The position numbers and the translations under genes are program-made. The notes below the pieces were generated by a model. It made no database searches and was not told the DNA's origin. It was given only the letters and a program-made list of their open reading frames with translations. Shown one piece after another: positions 17,456 to 25,704 of a stretch of DNA of 64,000 nt (position 1 is its first letter; each line of letters starts with the position of its first letter). The stretch spans positions 124,001 to 188,000 of the forward strand of contig QFQR01000004.1 of the NCBI GenBank assembly GCA_003243275.1. Direction: 5' to 3'. This DNA is from Leifsonia xyli (GTDB lineage Bacteria; Actinomycetota; Actinomycetes; Actinomycetales; Microbacteriaceae).

Positions 17456-19171
17456 TTACACGCGGTCCGCGGCGCCCTTCTCGACCCCGGATGCGATGAG
17501 CTCGTCGCGCACCTTGCGGCGCAGCACCTTGCCGATCATCGACTTCGGCAGCTCCTCGACCAGGTGCGCCCGGCGCGGCACCTTGTAAGCGGCCAGCTGC
17601 TGCTTCGCCCAGGCGCGCAGCGCATCCGTGTCGACCGTGGCGCCCGGCTCCGGCACGATCGCCGCCACCACGTGCTCGCCGTCGCGCGCATCCGGGATGC
17701 CGACGATCGCCACATCCGCGACTCCGTCGTAGCCGCGCAGCATGTCCTCCACCTCGGAGGGCGAGACGTTGAAGCCGCCCGTGATGACGAGCTCCTTGAT
17801 GCGGTCGGTGATCGTGACGAAGCCGTCGTCGTCGACCGTGACGATGTCGCCCGTGCGGAACCAGCCCTCCGTGAACACGGCCGCCGTCTCGGTCGGCTTG
17901 TTCCAGTAGCCGGAGAACACCTGCGGACCGCGCACCACCAGCTCGCCCGGGGTGCCCGGCTCGACATCCCGCGTCGGATCGTCGGGGTCGACGACGCGCA
18001 GCTCGGTGCCGGGGATCGGCAGCCCCACCGTGCCGGCGCGTCGGTTCGGGGCCACCGGGTTCGCCATCAGCACGGGGGAGCACTCCGAGAGTCCGTAGCC
18101 CTCCACGAGGTAGCCGCCCGTGAGCGCCTCCCACGGCTCCACGACATCCTTCGACAGCGGCATCGCGCCCGAGATGGCGATCTCGATGCCCGCGAGCGAG
18201 ACCCCCTTCGCCTCCGCCGCCTTCCGGAGCCGGTCGTAGAGCGGCGGCACGGCGGGCAGGAAGGTCGGCGGGCGCTTCGCGAACACCGGCAGCACGAGGT
18301 CGGGGTCGGGCTTCGGGAACAGCACGAGCCGTGCCCCCATGCTCATCGCGAAGGTGAGGCAGAGGGTGAGCCCGTAGGCGTGGAAGAGCGGCAGGATGGC
18401 GTGCACGGATGCCGCCCCGCGCGGAATCGTCGGCACCCAGGCGCGCGCCTGCGCGGCGTTCGCGACGAGGTTGCGGTGGCTGAGGGTCGCGCCCTTCGGC
18501 GCGCCGGTCGTGCCGCTCGTGTACTGGATGAGGGCGACGTCGCTCGCGGTCGGACCGGGCACATCCGCAGGGATGCCGGGGCCGGTGAGCAGCTCCTCCC
18601 ACGTCACGGTGCCCGACACCTCGATCGTCAGCTCGGCGCGGCTCGTGCGGGCCTTCTCGATCGGCAGCTTCAGCAGCAGCCGCATCCTCAGCGGGAAGGC
18701 GCGGGTCATGTCGACCGAGACGATGCTGTCGAGTGCGAGGTCGCTCGGGAAGTCCTGCAGGGTCGGCACGGTCTTGTCCCACGCGATCGCGACGCGGGCG
18801 CGGTGGTCCTCGAACTGGTGGCGCAGCTCGCGCGGCGTGTAGAGCGGGTTGTGCTCGACGACGATGCCGCCGACGCGCAGGATCGCGTAGAACGCGACGA
18901 CGTGCTGCGGGCAGTTCGGCAGCACGAGGGCGACGCGGTCGCCGGGCTTCACCCCGAGCCGCCGCAGCCCCTCCGCCGCGTGCTCGATCTGCGAGCCGAG
19001 GGCGGCGTAGCTCGTCTCGCGCCCGAAGAACTCGAGAGCGGTGTGGTCGGGGTACTCGGCGACGGATGCCGCGATGAGGTCGGAGAGCGACCCGGGCGGC
19101 ACCTCCAACTCGCGCGGCACGCCGTCGGCGTAGGAGTCGAGCCAGGGCATCTCGGCGGGCGACCTCGTCAC
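17456..19171 (-). CDS. fadD: Long-chain fatty-acid-CoA ligase
   Basis: This 571-residue adenylate-forming enzyme activates fatty acids with CoA. It shows YTSGTTGAPKGATLSH, GYGLSECSPV, the GWFRTGDIV motif, DRIKELVITGGFNVSPSEVE and a terminal lysine in LPKSMIGKVLRR. Start is GTG. It stands alone, and chain-length preference cannot be read from the sequence. Confidence 0.92.
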   Translation of the reverse strand: MTRSPAEMPWLDSYADGVPRELEVPPGSLSDLIAASVAEYPDHTALEFFGRETSYAALGSQIEHAAEGLRRLGVKPGDRVALVLPNCPQHVVAFYAILRVGGIVVEHNPLYTPRELRHQFEDHRARVAIAWDKTVPTLQDFPSDLALDSIVSVDMTRAFPLRMRLLLKLPIEKARTSRAELTIEVSGTVTWEELLTGPGIPADVPGPTASDVALIQYTSGTTGAPKGATLSHRNLVANAAQARAWVPTIPRGAASVHAILPLFHAYGLTLCLTFAMSMGARLVLFPKPDPDLVLPVFAKRPPTFLPAVPPLYDRLRKAAEAKGVSLAGIEIAISGAMPLSKDVVEPWEALTGGYLVEGYGLSECSPVLMANPVAPNRRAGTVGLPIPGTELRVVDPDDPTRDVEPGTPGELVVRGPQVFSGYWNKPTETAAVFTEGWFRTGDIVTVDDDGFVTITDRIKELVITGGFNVSPSEVEDMLRGYDGVADVAIVGIPDARDGEHVVAAIVPEPGATVDTDALRAWAKQQLAAYKVPRRAHLVEELPKSMIGKVLRRKVRDELIASGVEKGAADRV

Positions 19172-19215
19172 GCCACGAGCCTACGCCGTGGTCGGCAGCC
19201 GGTCTCGAGACCGCT

Positions 19216-20277
19216 TCAGCGCGCGAGCTCCTCGCGGATCGCCGCGACGAAGGCGTCGATGTCGGCCTCCGTCGTGTCGAACGCGGTCATCCAGCGCACC
19301 TGGCCGGCCGCGCGATCCCAGTCGTAGAAGCGGATGCGCTCCCGGATGCGGTCGGCCGCATCGTTCGCGAGCACGGCGAAGACGGCATTCGCCTGGGTGG
19401 CCTGGCTGAAGGTGAGGCCCGTGATCGAGCCGTCGGCCAGCCCTGCCTCGAGCTCGGTGCGCAGCCGCGTCGCCATCGCGTTCGCGTGCGCGGCCGCCCG
19501 CAGCCCGACCCCGTCGAACAGCGCGAGCAGCTGCGCGCTGAAGAAGCGCATCTTGCTCGCGAGCTGCATCGAGGTCTTGCGCAGTCGCACGAGGTCGGAG
19601 ACCCGCTCGGGGTTCAGCACCACGACCGCCTCCACACCGAGCGCGCCGATCTTGGTGCCGCCGAAGCTCAGGATGTCGACCCCGGCATCCGTCGTGAACG
19701 CGCGGAACGGCACGCCGAGGGCGGCCGCCGCGTTCCAGATGCGGGCGCCGTCGAGGTGCACGGCGAGGCCTGCGGCGTGCGCGGCGTCGGCGATCGCGCG
19801 CACCTCATCCGGGGTGTAGAGGGTGCCGAGTTCGGTGGTCTGGGTGATCGAGACGGCCGCGGGTTCGGCGCGGTGCTCGTCGTCCATGCCCCAGGCCTCG
19901 GTCGCGAGCAGTTCGGGGGTGAGCTTGCCGTCGGGCGTCGGCACCACGAAGAGCTTGAGGCCCGCGACCTTCTCCGGTGCGCCGCCCTCGTCGGTGTGGA
20001 TGTGGGCGGTGCTGGTCGCGATCACCGACCCCCAGCGCGGCAGCAGCGCGGTGAGCGCCACGACGTTCGCGCCCGTGCCGTTGAAGACGGGGAACACCTC
20101 CGCCTGCTCGCCGAACTCGGCGCGGATCACCTCGCCGAGGCGCGCGGTGTAGACGTCCTCTCCGTAGGCGATCTGGTGTCCGCCGTTGGCCGCCGCGATC
20201 GCCTCCATCACCTCCGGATGGATGCCGGCGTAGTTGTCGCTCGCGAAGCCGCGGAAGGAGGTGTCGTGGAGAGTCAC
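19216..20277 (-). CDS. Low-specificity L-threonine aldolase family enzyme (PLP)
   Basis: This 353-residue fold-type I PLP enzyme would cleave threonine or allo-threonine to glycine and acetaldehyde. The PLP lysine is K209 in SFGGTKIGALG, with the cofactor aspartate D176 in HLDGARIW. Length and motifs fit LtaE-type aldolases. The start is GTG at 20277. Closely related beta-elimination or other aldolases cannot be excluded. Confidence 0.88.
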   Translation of the reverse strand: MTLHDTSFRGFASDNYAGIHPEVMEAIAAANGGHQIAYGEDVYTARLGEVIRAEFGEQAEVFPVFNGTGANVVALTALLPRWGSVIATSTAHIHTDEGGAPEKVAGLKLFVVPTPDGKLTPELLATEAWGMDDEHRAEPAAVSITQTTELGTLYTPDEVRAIADAAHAAGLAVHLDGARIWNAAAALGVPFRAFTTDAGVDILSFGGTKIGALGVEAVVVLNPERVSDLVRLRKTSMQLASKMRFFSAQLLALFDGVGLRAAAHANAMATRLRTELEAGLADGSITGLTFSQATQANAVFAVLANDAADRIRERIRFYDWDRAAGQVRWMTAFDTTEADIDAFVAAIREELAR

Positions 20278-20287
20278 CCGACCATTC

Positions 20288-20347
20288 TGTTGCGGTTTCG
20301 GCGAGATGTGCGCCGCGCGCGCGGCACATCTCGCCGAAACCGCAACA
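20288..20347. repeat. Intergenic palindrome, family C (24-bp perfect arms)
   Basis: The arm beginning TGTTGCGGTTTCGGCG (20288-20311) is perfectly inverted at 20324-20347, with a 12-bp GC loop. It ends four bases from the ABC permease stop and lies upstream of the aldolase gene. Confidence 0.92.
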
Positions 20348-20350
20348 CAC

Positions 20351-21448
20351 TCAGCCCTTGAGGGCCTCCGCGAGCTTCACCCGCTGCCCGAGTCGCAGCA
20401 GCGAGTTCTCGTAGATGCGCGCCCCGAGCGCGATCACCGCGGCGCACGTCGCGATGAGGATCGCGAGCGACACGAGCGGCTCCCACCACTCGGCGTTCCC
20501 GAGGAACAGGCGCAACGGCATCCCGATCGGAGCCGAGAACGGCACATACGACATGATCGTCACGATCGTCGGGTTGTCGTTGAAGAACACGGTCAACAGG
20601 TAGGGCAGCATCACGAGCCCCGTCACGGGCGTCGTGGTCGAACCGATGTCCTCCTGGCGCGAGACCATCGCCCCGGTGGCCGCGAACAGCGCCGCCAGCA
20701 GGATGAACCCGAACACGAAGAAGATCGCGAACCAGACGAACGGCATCCCGAGCCCCAGCAGCAGCTCGTTCTGACCCGTGACACTGAGCGCGACGATCGC
20801 GATCGCGAGCAGCAGCGCGACCTGGCCGAGGGCGAGGATCGTCGTGCCGAGCACCTTGCCGGCCAGCAGCACCCGCGTCGGGATGGTGGCGAGCAGGATC
20901 TCGACGATGCGGGTCTGCTTCTCCTCGACCACCGACTGGGCGATCGTCGACCCGAAGGTCATCGCGGAGAGGAAGAAGATGAGCCCGAAGCCGATCGCGA
21001 CGATGTAGCCGATGAACCCCGCCGCGCCGCTCGGATCGAGCAGCTCGACCTGGGGCGAGACGCTGAGCGCCTGCACGACCCCGGTCGGGATGCTGTCGTC
21101 GCCGAGCACCGCGAAGCCGAGCGGCCCGCTGTCGGGGATGAGCGCCGCGTCGACGTCGCCCGCGCGCAGCAGCTTCTCGGCGTCCGCGCGGGAGGCGACA
21201 TCCTGCGCGTCGATCTTCGCGTCCGTCGGGAGGCTCACGCCCGACACGACCGCGACCTTCGGGTCTTGGGCGTTCGCCGAGACGACCGCGCTCACGACGA
21301 TCGAGCCGAGGATGAGCAGCAGCATGACCCCCGTCGACACCAGGAACGCGACCGAGCGAAGTCGCACGATCACCTCCCGCATGGCGACGAGCCAGACGCT
21401 GCGCCCGGCCGAGTAGGGGCGGGCTGTGGGGGTGCGGACGGCGGTCAT
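20351..21448 (-). CDS. ABC-2/NatB-type exporter permease
   Basis: A 365-residue permease with one N-terminal membrane anchor (about residues 33-55), a large extracytoplasmic domain (about 60-170) and five or six transmembrane helices in the C-terminal half. The motif VVEEKQTRIVEILLATIPTR is typical of Na+/drug or lipid exporters of the NatB/YhaP type. Its ATG overlaps the ATPase stop (ATGA). Confidence 0.9.
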   Translation of the reverse strand: MTAVRTPTARPYSAGRSVWLVAMREVIVRLRSVAFLVSTGVMLLLILGSIVVSAVVSANAQDPKVAVVSGVSLPTDAKIDAQDVASRADAEKLLRAGDVDAALIPDSGPLGFAVLGDDSIPTGVVQALSVSPQVELLDPSGAAGFIGYIVAIGFGLIFFLSAMTFGSTIAQSVVEEKQTRIVEILLATIPTRVLLAGKVLGTTILALGQVALLLAIAIVALSVTGQNELLLGLGMPFVWFAIFFVFGFILLAALFAATGAMVSRQEDIGSTTTPVTGLVMLPYLLTVFFNDNPTIVTIMSYVPFSAPIGMPLRLFLGNAEWWEPLVSLAILIATCAAVIALGARIYENSLLRLGQRVKLAEALKG

Positions 21449-22329
21449 CGCACGACCTCCTTGAAGATCTGGGAGAGGGACGGATGCTGACGCGCGAAGT
21501 CGGACACCGCGCCCCGCGCGACCGCGGCTTCGAGCACGCGCTGGGCGGCTGCGGGGTTCTCGGCATCGAACAGCGCATACCCGCCGTCGGCCTCGATGAC
21601 GGTGACGCCCGCCTGCTCGCGCACCCATCCGGCGTCGCCGTCGGTCTGCAACTGGTAGCGCAGGGTCGCGTGCTGGTCGCGGAGCGCGTCGCGGGAGCCC
21701 GCGGCGCGGATGGTGCCTGCGGCGATGATCACCAGGTCGTCGCAGAGGCGCTCGACGATGTCGAGCTGGTGGCTGGAGAACAGCACCGGGATTCCGCGGC
21801 GGGCGCGCTCGGCGAGCACCTCGGCCACCACATCCACCGCCATCGGGTCCAGCCCGCTGAAGGGCTCGTCGAGCATGAGCACCTCGGGGTCGTGCACGAG
21901 GGCGGCGGCGATCTGGGCGCGCTGCTGGTTGCCGAGCGAGAGCTTCTCGATCGCGTCGCCCGCGCGCTCGGCGAGGGAGAGCCGTTCGAGCAGCTCGGTG
22001 GTGTTGCGCTGGGCGTCGGCGGGGGTGAGGCCGTGCAGCCGGGCCAGGTAGATGAGCTGCTCGGCGAGTTTCATCTTGGGGTAGAGGCCGCGCTCCTCCG
22101 GCATGTACCCGAAGCGGCGGCGACCGGTGGGGCCGAGGGATGCGCCGTCGAGGGTCACGGTGCCGGCATCCGGTTCCAGCACCCCCAGCACGATGCGCAT
22201 CGTCGTGGTCTTGCCTGCGCCGTTGCCGCCGACGAAGCCGGTCATCCGGCCGGGGGCGACGTCGAAGCTCACCTCGTCGAGCACGCGTCGCGTGCCGTAG
22301 CTCTTGCGGACGTCTCGGATCTCGAGCAC
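21445..22329 (-). CDS. ABC exporter ATP-binding protein (NatA type)
   Basis: This 294-residue ATPase has Walker A GGNGAGKTTT, a Walker B LMLDEPFSGLDP and the H-loop SSHQLD. The signature is LSLGNQQR, not LSGGQ, as in NatA/YhaQ ATPases. A C-terminal domain of about 80 residues follows. It is coupled to the permease, and a DesK/DesR-like two-component system lies directly upstream, probably sensing the stress the exporter relieves. Confidence 0.92.
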   Translation of the reverse strand: MLEIRDVRKSYGTRRVLDEVSFDVAPGRMTGFVGGNGAGKTTTMRIVLGVLEPDAGTVTLDGASLGPTGRRRFGYMPEERGLYPKMKLAEQLIYLARLHGLTPADAQRNTTELLERLSLAERAGDAIEKLSLGNQQRAQIAAALVHDPEVLMLDEPFSGLDPMAVDVVAEVLAERARRGIPVLFSSHQLDIVERLCDDLVIIAAGTIRAAGSRDALRDQHATLRYQLQTDGDAGWVREQAGVTVIEADGGYALFDAENPAAAQRVLEAAVARGAVSDFARQHPSLSQIFKEVVR

Positions 22330-22411
22330 GGAACCTCCTCGGGTCGTTCCTCACGCTACGACCGTCGCCGCGCATCCGCCTCCCCCGCGCGACGGAAGCC
22401 CTGTGGGGGAG

Positions 22412-22485
22412 GGCCAAACGCTGCAGCGCTCGGCCCCCCGCGCCCGCAGTCACTGTGGCGGTCTGCCAAACGCTGCAGCGTTTGG
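22412..22485. repeat. Intergenic repeat, family E, with 20-bp perfect palindrome
   Basis: CCAAACGCTGCAGCGTTTGG at 22466-22485 is a perfect palindrome, 17 bp after the response-regulator stop. A copy with an altered right end (CCAAACGCTGCAGCG then CTCGG) lies at 22414. This could be a terminator or an operator for the ABC genes. Confidence 0.75.
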
Positions 22486-22502
22486 ACGGAGAACCAGACG
22501 AG

Positions 22503-23150
22503 CTAGGCGACGAAGCCCGAGCGGTAGGCGTGCACGACGGCCTGCACCCGGTCGCGCACGCCGAGCTTCAGCAGGATGTTGGAGACGTGGGTCTTGACCG
22601 TCGCCTCGCCCACGTAGAGACGGCCGGCGATCTCGGCGTTCGAGAGCCCCTCGGCGAGCAGGCGGAACACCTCGGTCTCGCGTTCGGTGAGCTCGTCGAC
22701 CGCCGGATCGCCGCCCGGATCCCCGGCCGCGGTGCCCCCGAAGCGCTCGATCACCCGCCGCGTCACGGCGGGCGAGAGCAGCGCATCCCCCGCCGCGAGC
22801 ACGCGCACGGCGTCGATGAGCTGCTCGGGGCTCGCGGTCTTCAGCAGGAAGCCGGATGCGCCCGCCTCGAGCGCCCGGAACAGGTAGTCGTCGCGGTCGA
22901 AGGTGGTGAGCACGAGCACGGCAGGCGCCTCGGGAGCCGCGGTGATGCGCCGTGTCGCCTCGAGCCCGTCGAGCCCCGGCATCTGCACGTCCATGCACAC
23001 GACATCCGGGGCGAGCTCCGCCGCGAGCGCGACCCCCGCGACCCCGTCGGATGCTTCCCCGACCACCTCGAGGTCGGGTTGGGCGTCGAGGATCACCCGG
23101 AAGCCGGTGCGCACGAGCGCCTGGTCGTCGACGAGCAGCACCCGGGTCAT
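22503..23150 (-). CDS. NarL/LuxR-family response regulator
   Basis: This 215-residue regulator has a receiver domain with phospho-acceptor D54 (VCMDVQMPG) and a LuxR helix-turn-helix (about 150-210, LTERETEVFRLLAEGLSNAEIA). The ATG at 23150 overlaps the stop of the histidine kinase gene (ATGA). It is followed by the ABC exporter genes, its probable target. Confidence 0.93.
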   Translation of the reverse strand: MTRVLLVDDQALVRTGFRVILDAQPDLEVVGEASDGVAGVALAAELAPDVVCMDVQMPGLDGLEATRRITAAPEAPAVLVLTTFDRDDYLFRALEAGASGFLLKTASPEQLIDAVRVLAAGDALLSPAVTRRVIERFGGTAAGDPGGDPAVDELTERETEVFRLLAEGLSNAEIAGRLYVGEATVKTHVSNILLKLGVRDRVQAVVHAYRSGFVA

Positions 23151-24427
23151 GGGGCGCTCGCCCGCACGAGCGGGATGCGCGCCCGCACCAGGTAGCCGCC
23201 GCGACTGCGCGGGCCGAGCTCGAGCTGGCCCCCGGACGCCGCGACCCGCTCGCGCATCCCGAGCTGGCCGAGGCCGCCCGGCAGTCGCAGCGGGGCGCGA
23301 CCACCGGTGTTCGCGACCTCCAGCTCGACGTGGTCGTCGTCGTAGCGCAGGCGCACGTCTGCGGTCGCATCCGGGCCACCGTGCTTGCGCACGTTGGTGA
23401 GCGCCTCCTGGGCGATGCGATACAGGTTGACGCTCGCGATCGAGGGCACCTTCACGACCTCCCCGACGACGCGGTACTCGGTCGGCACCCCCGATTCGCG
23501 CGAGGCCGAGATCAGCTCGGGGAGGCGGTCGAGACCGGGGGCGCTGTCGACGACGTCGTCGGCCTCGCGCAGCGTGGTGAGCATGGAGTGGAGCTCGCGG
23601 ATGGTCTCGCGGCTCGTCTCCTCGATCGTCTGCAGGGCTGCGGATGCCGCATCCGGGTCGCTGGAGAGCACGGTGCGTGCAGCCCCCGCCTGGATGCCGA
23701 TGACGCTCACGTGGTGGGCGACCGCGTCGTGCAGCTCGCGGGCGATCCGCACCCGATCGAGCGCGACCGCCTGGGTCGCGGTGCGCTCCCGTTCCCGCTC
23801 CAGGTCGCGGCCGCGCTGCTCCAGCTCCGCACGCGCCTGCGCCGAGGCGAACCCGCGGTCGCCGAACCACCAGGCCGCGGTGAAGTAGAGCAGGTTGATG
23901 AGCACCTGCACGAGCATGTAGGCCACGAGCGGGGAGAAGGCGCCGACGCGGGAGATCCCTTTCAGCGCATCGGGGTCGGTGGCCGATTGGAACAGCACGA
24001 TGATGAGCCAGCCCGCCATCACGATCACGATGAGCCCGCGCGCGCCGATCGCGAGCGGACGCCGCGAGACCCAGGCGCCGATCGAGTAGATCGCCAGGAA
24101 GAGGGCGATGTTGAGGATGAGCAGCTCAGGCACCCGCAGGCTGCCTGCCGCGATGAAGCCCGCCGAGACGAGGGCTGCCGCGACGATCGGGCGGCTGCGT
24201 CGCATGGCGAGCGGCAGCACCGCGAGGGCCAGCAGCGCGAAGGTGAGGGGGGCGTCCGCCGGGTCTTTGTAGATGCCCGCGATGCGGTACAACTGCTGGC
24301 TGAGGATCGCGGCGAGGTAGAGCCCGCCCGCGAGGGCGAGGTCGTTCAGGCGGTCGCGGCGGGTCGGCCCGGGGCGCGTCCAGTGCTGCGACGGGGGGTG
24401 CGCGGGAGCGGAGGTCTCGGTGCTCAC
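23147..24427 (-). CDS. DesK-like sensor histidine kinase
   Basis: This 426-residue membrane kinase has five or six N-terminal transmembrane helices (about 35-180) and no extracytoplasmic sensor domain. The HisKA_3 box RIARELHDAVAHHVSVI carries phospho-acceptor H233, followed by a HATPase_c domain ending GGLGQLGMRERVAASGG. It is the partner of the overlapping response regulator. Confidence 0.93.
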   Translation of the reverse strand: MSTETSAPAHPPSQHWTRPGPTRRDRLNDLALAGGLYLAAILSQQLYRIAGIYKDPADAPLTFALLALAVLPLAMRRSRPIVAAALVSAGFIAAGSLRVPELLILNIALFLAIYSIGAWVSRRPLAIGARGLIVIVMAGWLIIVLFQSATDPDALKGISRVGAFSPLVAYMLVQVLINLLYFTAAWWFGDRGFASAQARAELEQRGRDLERERERTATQAVALDRVRIARELHDAVAHHVSVIGIQAGAARTVLSSDPDAASAALQTIEETSRETIRELHSMLTTLREADDVVDSAPGLDRLPELISASRESGVPTEYRVVGEVVKVPSIASVNLYRIAQEALTNVRKHGGPDATADVRLRYDDDHVELEVANTGGRAPLRLPGGLGQLGMRERVAASGGQLELGPRSRGGYLVRARIPLVRASAP

Positions 24428-24437
24428 CTCGGTGAGC

Positions 24438-24947
24438 CTAGGCGGCGTCGCCCGGGCGCGCCTCCGCCGGAGGGGGGACGGCGCCGGCGCAGACCGTTCC
24501 GAGGTTCTCCCGCATCCGCTTCGCGATGGCGCCGAGCACCCGACGCTCGTCTTCGTCGAGCAGATCGAAGAACCACTCGCGGATGGCGTCGGTGTGGTCG
24601 CGGGTCGCCTCCAGCAGCAGGCGACTGCCCGCCGGGGTCAGCTCGACCCAGACGCCGCGCGCATCCGTCTCGCACTCGCGGCGGGCGACGAGGCCGCGCG
24701 CCTCCATGCGGGTGACCTGGTGCGAGACCCGGCTCTTCTCCCAGGTGAGCTCGTCGGCGAGCTCACCCGTGCGGAGACTGCGTTCGGGCGCACGCGAGAG
24801 GCTCATCATGAGCAGGAACTCGGGATGCGAGATGCCGGCGTCGTCCTGCAGCCGGCGATCGAGGGCGGTGACGAGCTCGCGTCCGCCCCGGAAGTAGTCG
24901 CGCCAGAGCGCCCAGTCCTCGGGGCTCACCTCTGACGTCGTCGACAT
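24438..24947 (-). CDS. MarR-family transcriptional regulator
   Basis: About 169 residues from MSTTSEVSPEDW. The winged helix (LRTGELADELTWEKSRVSHQVTRM in part) and the wing (RRECETDARGVWVELTP) are classical MarR. An in-frame ATG at 24986 would place the start inside the operator, so 24947 is preferred. It is divergent from an FMN reductase gene, with two identical palindromes in the gap, so it probably represses that gene. Confidence 0.88.
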   Translation of the reverse strand: MSTTSEVSPEDWALWRDYFRGGRELVTALDRRLQDDAGISHPEFLLMMSLSRAPERSLRTGELADELTWEKSRVSHQVTRMEARGLVARRECETDARGVWVELTPAGSRLLLEATRDHTDAIREWFFDLLDEDERRVLGAIAKRMRENLGTVCAGAVPPPAEARPGDAA

Positions 24948-24975
24948 GCGCCCCAGGATAGCCCCGGGAATGGGG

Positions 24976-25011
24976 TGACGCGTCATGCGGTTGACGTGTG
25001 GTGACGCGTCA
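24976..25011. promoter_or_regulatory. Twin TGACGCGTCA operators (probable MarR sites) and promoter
   Basis: The 10-bp palindrome TGACGCGTCA occurs at 24976-24985 and 25002-25011, centres 26 bp apart. The second sits within a longer GTTGACG/CGTCAAC inverted repeat. On the plus strand TTGACG (24991) and TATCCC (25014) are spaced 17 bp, so bound MarR would cover the promoter. Confidence 0.7.
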
Positions 25012-25033
25012 ACTATCCCTGGAGGACATCCCC

Positions 25034-25630
25034 ATGAGCAGCCAGCTCCGCATCGGCATCATCATCGGCAGCACCCGCCCCACCCGTGTCGGCAATCAGG
25101 TCGCCGAGTGGATCGCCACCCACGCCAACCGTCTCGGCGACGCGCACTACGAGATCGTCGACCTCGCAGAGATCGACCTGCCGCTGCTCGACGAGCCGCG
25201 ATCCGCCTCTCAGGGCCACTACGAGCACGAGCACACGCACGCGTGGGCCGAGCGCATCGCCCCCCTCGACGGTTTCGTCTTCGTCACCCCCGAGTACAAC
25301 CACGCGCCGGGCGCCGCGCTGCTGAACGCGCTCTCCTACCTCTACGGCGAATGGAACAACAAGGCCGCGGCACTCGCGAGCTACGGGTTCAGTGCGGCCG
25401 GCGCGCGCGCCGCCGACATGCTGCGGCCGGTGCTCGGCGAGCTGCAGATCGCGGATGTGCGTCAGCAGCTGCTGTTCTCGCTCCCCGTCGACTTCGAGGG
25501 CTTCAGCACCTTCGCGCCGGGCGAGCACCACATCAGCTCGGTGCAGGCGATGGTGGGGCAGCTCGAGAGCTGGGCGGGCGCGATGCGGGTCGTGCGCGAG
25601 CAGAAGGCGCTCGCCGCGGCAGCAGCCTGA
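25034..25630 (+). CDS. NADPH-dependent FMN reductase / quinone reductase family
   Basis: This 198-residue flavodoxin-fold protein begins SSQLRIGIIIGSTRPTRVGNQ, with the FMN phosphate loop GSTRPTR and the family motif TPEYNHAPGAALLNAL. Such enzymes reduce FMN, quinones or azo compounds. The ATG at 25034 has GGAGGA seven bases upstream. The divergent MarR regulator suggests induction by a quinone-like or phenolic stressor. Confidence 0.9.
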   Translation: MSSQLRIGIIIGSTRPTRVGNQVAEWIATHANRLGDAHYEIVDLAEIDLPLLDEPRSASQGHYEHEHTHAWAERIAPLDGFVFVTPEYNHAPGAALLNALSYLYGEWNNKAAALASYGFSAAGARAADMLRPVLGELQIADVRQQLLFSLPVDFEGFSTFAPGEHHISSVQAMVGQLESWAGAMRVVREQKALAAAAA

Positions 25631-25704
25631 GCGGAGCGCGCGGGGGCCGCGGGGCGCGCGCGGTCGAGCGCGCGGGCTCAGCGGTGTCGTCTACCCTCTG
25701 ATCC

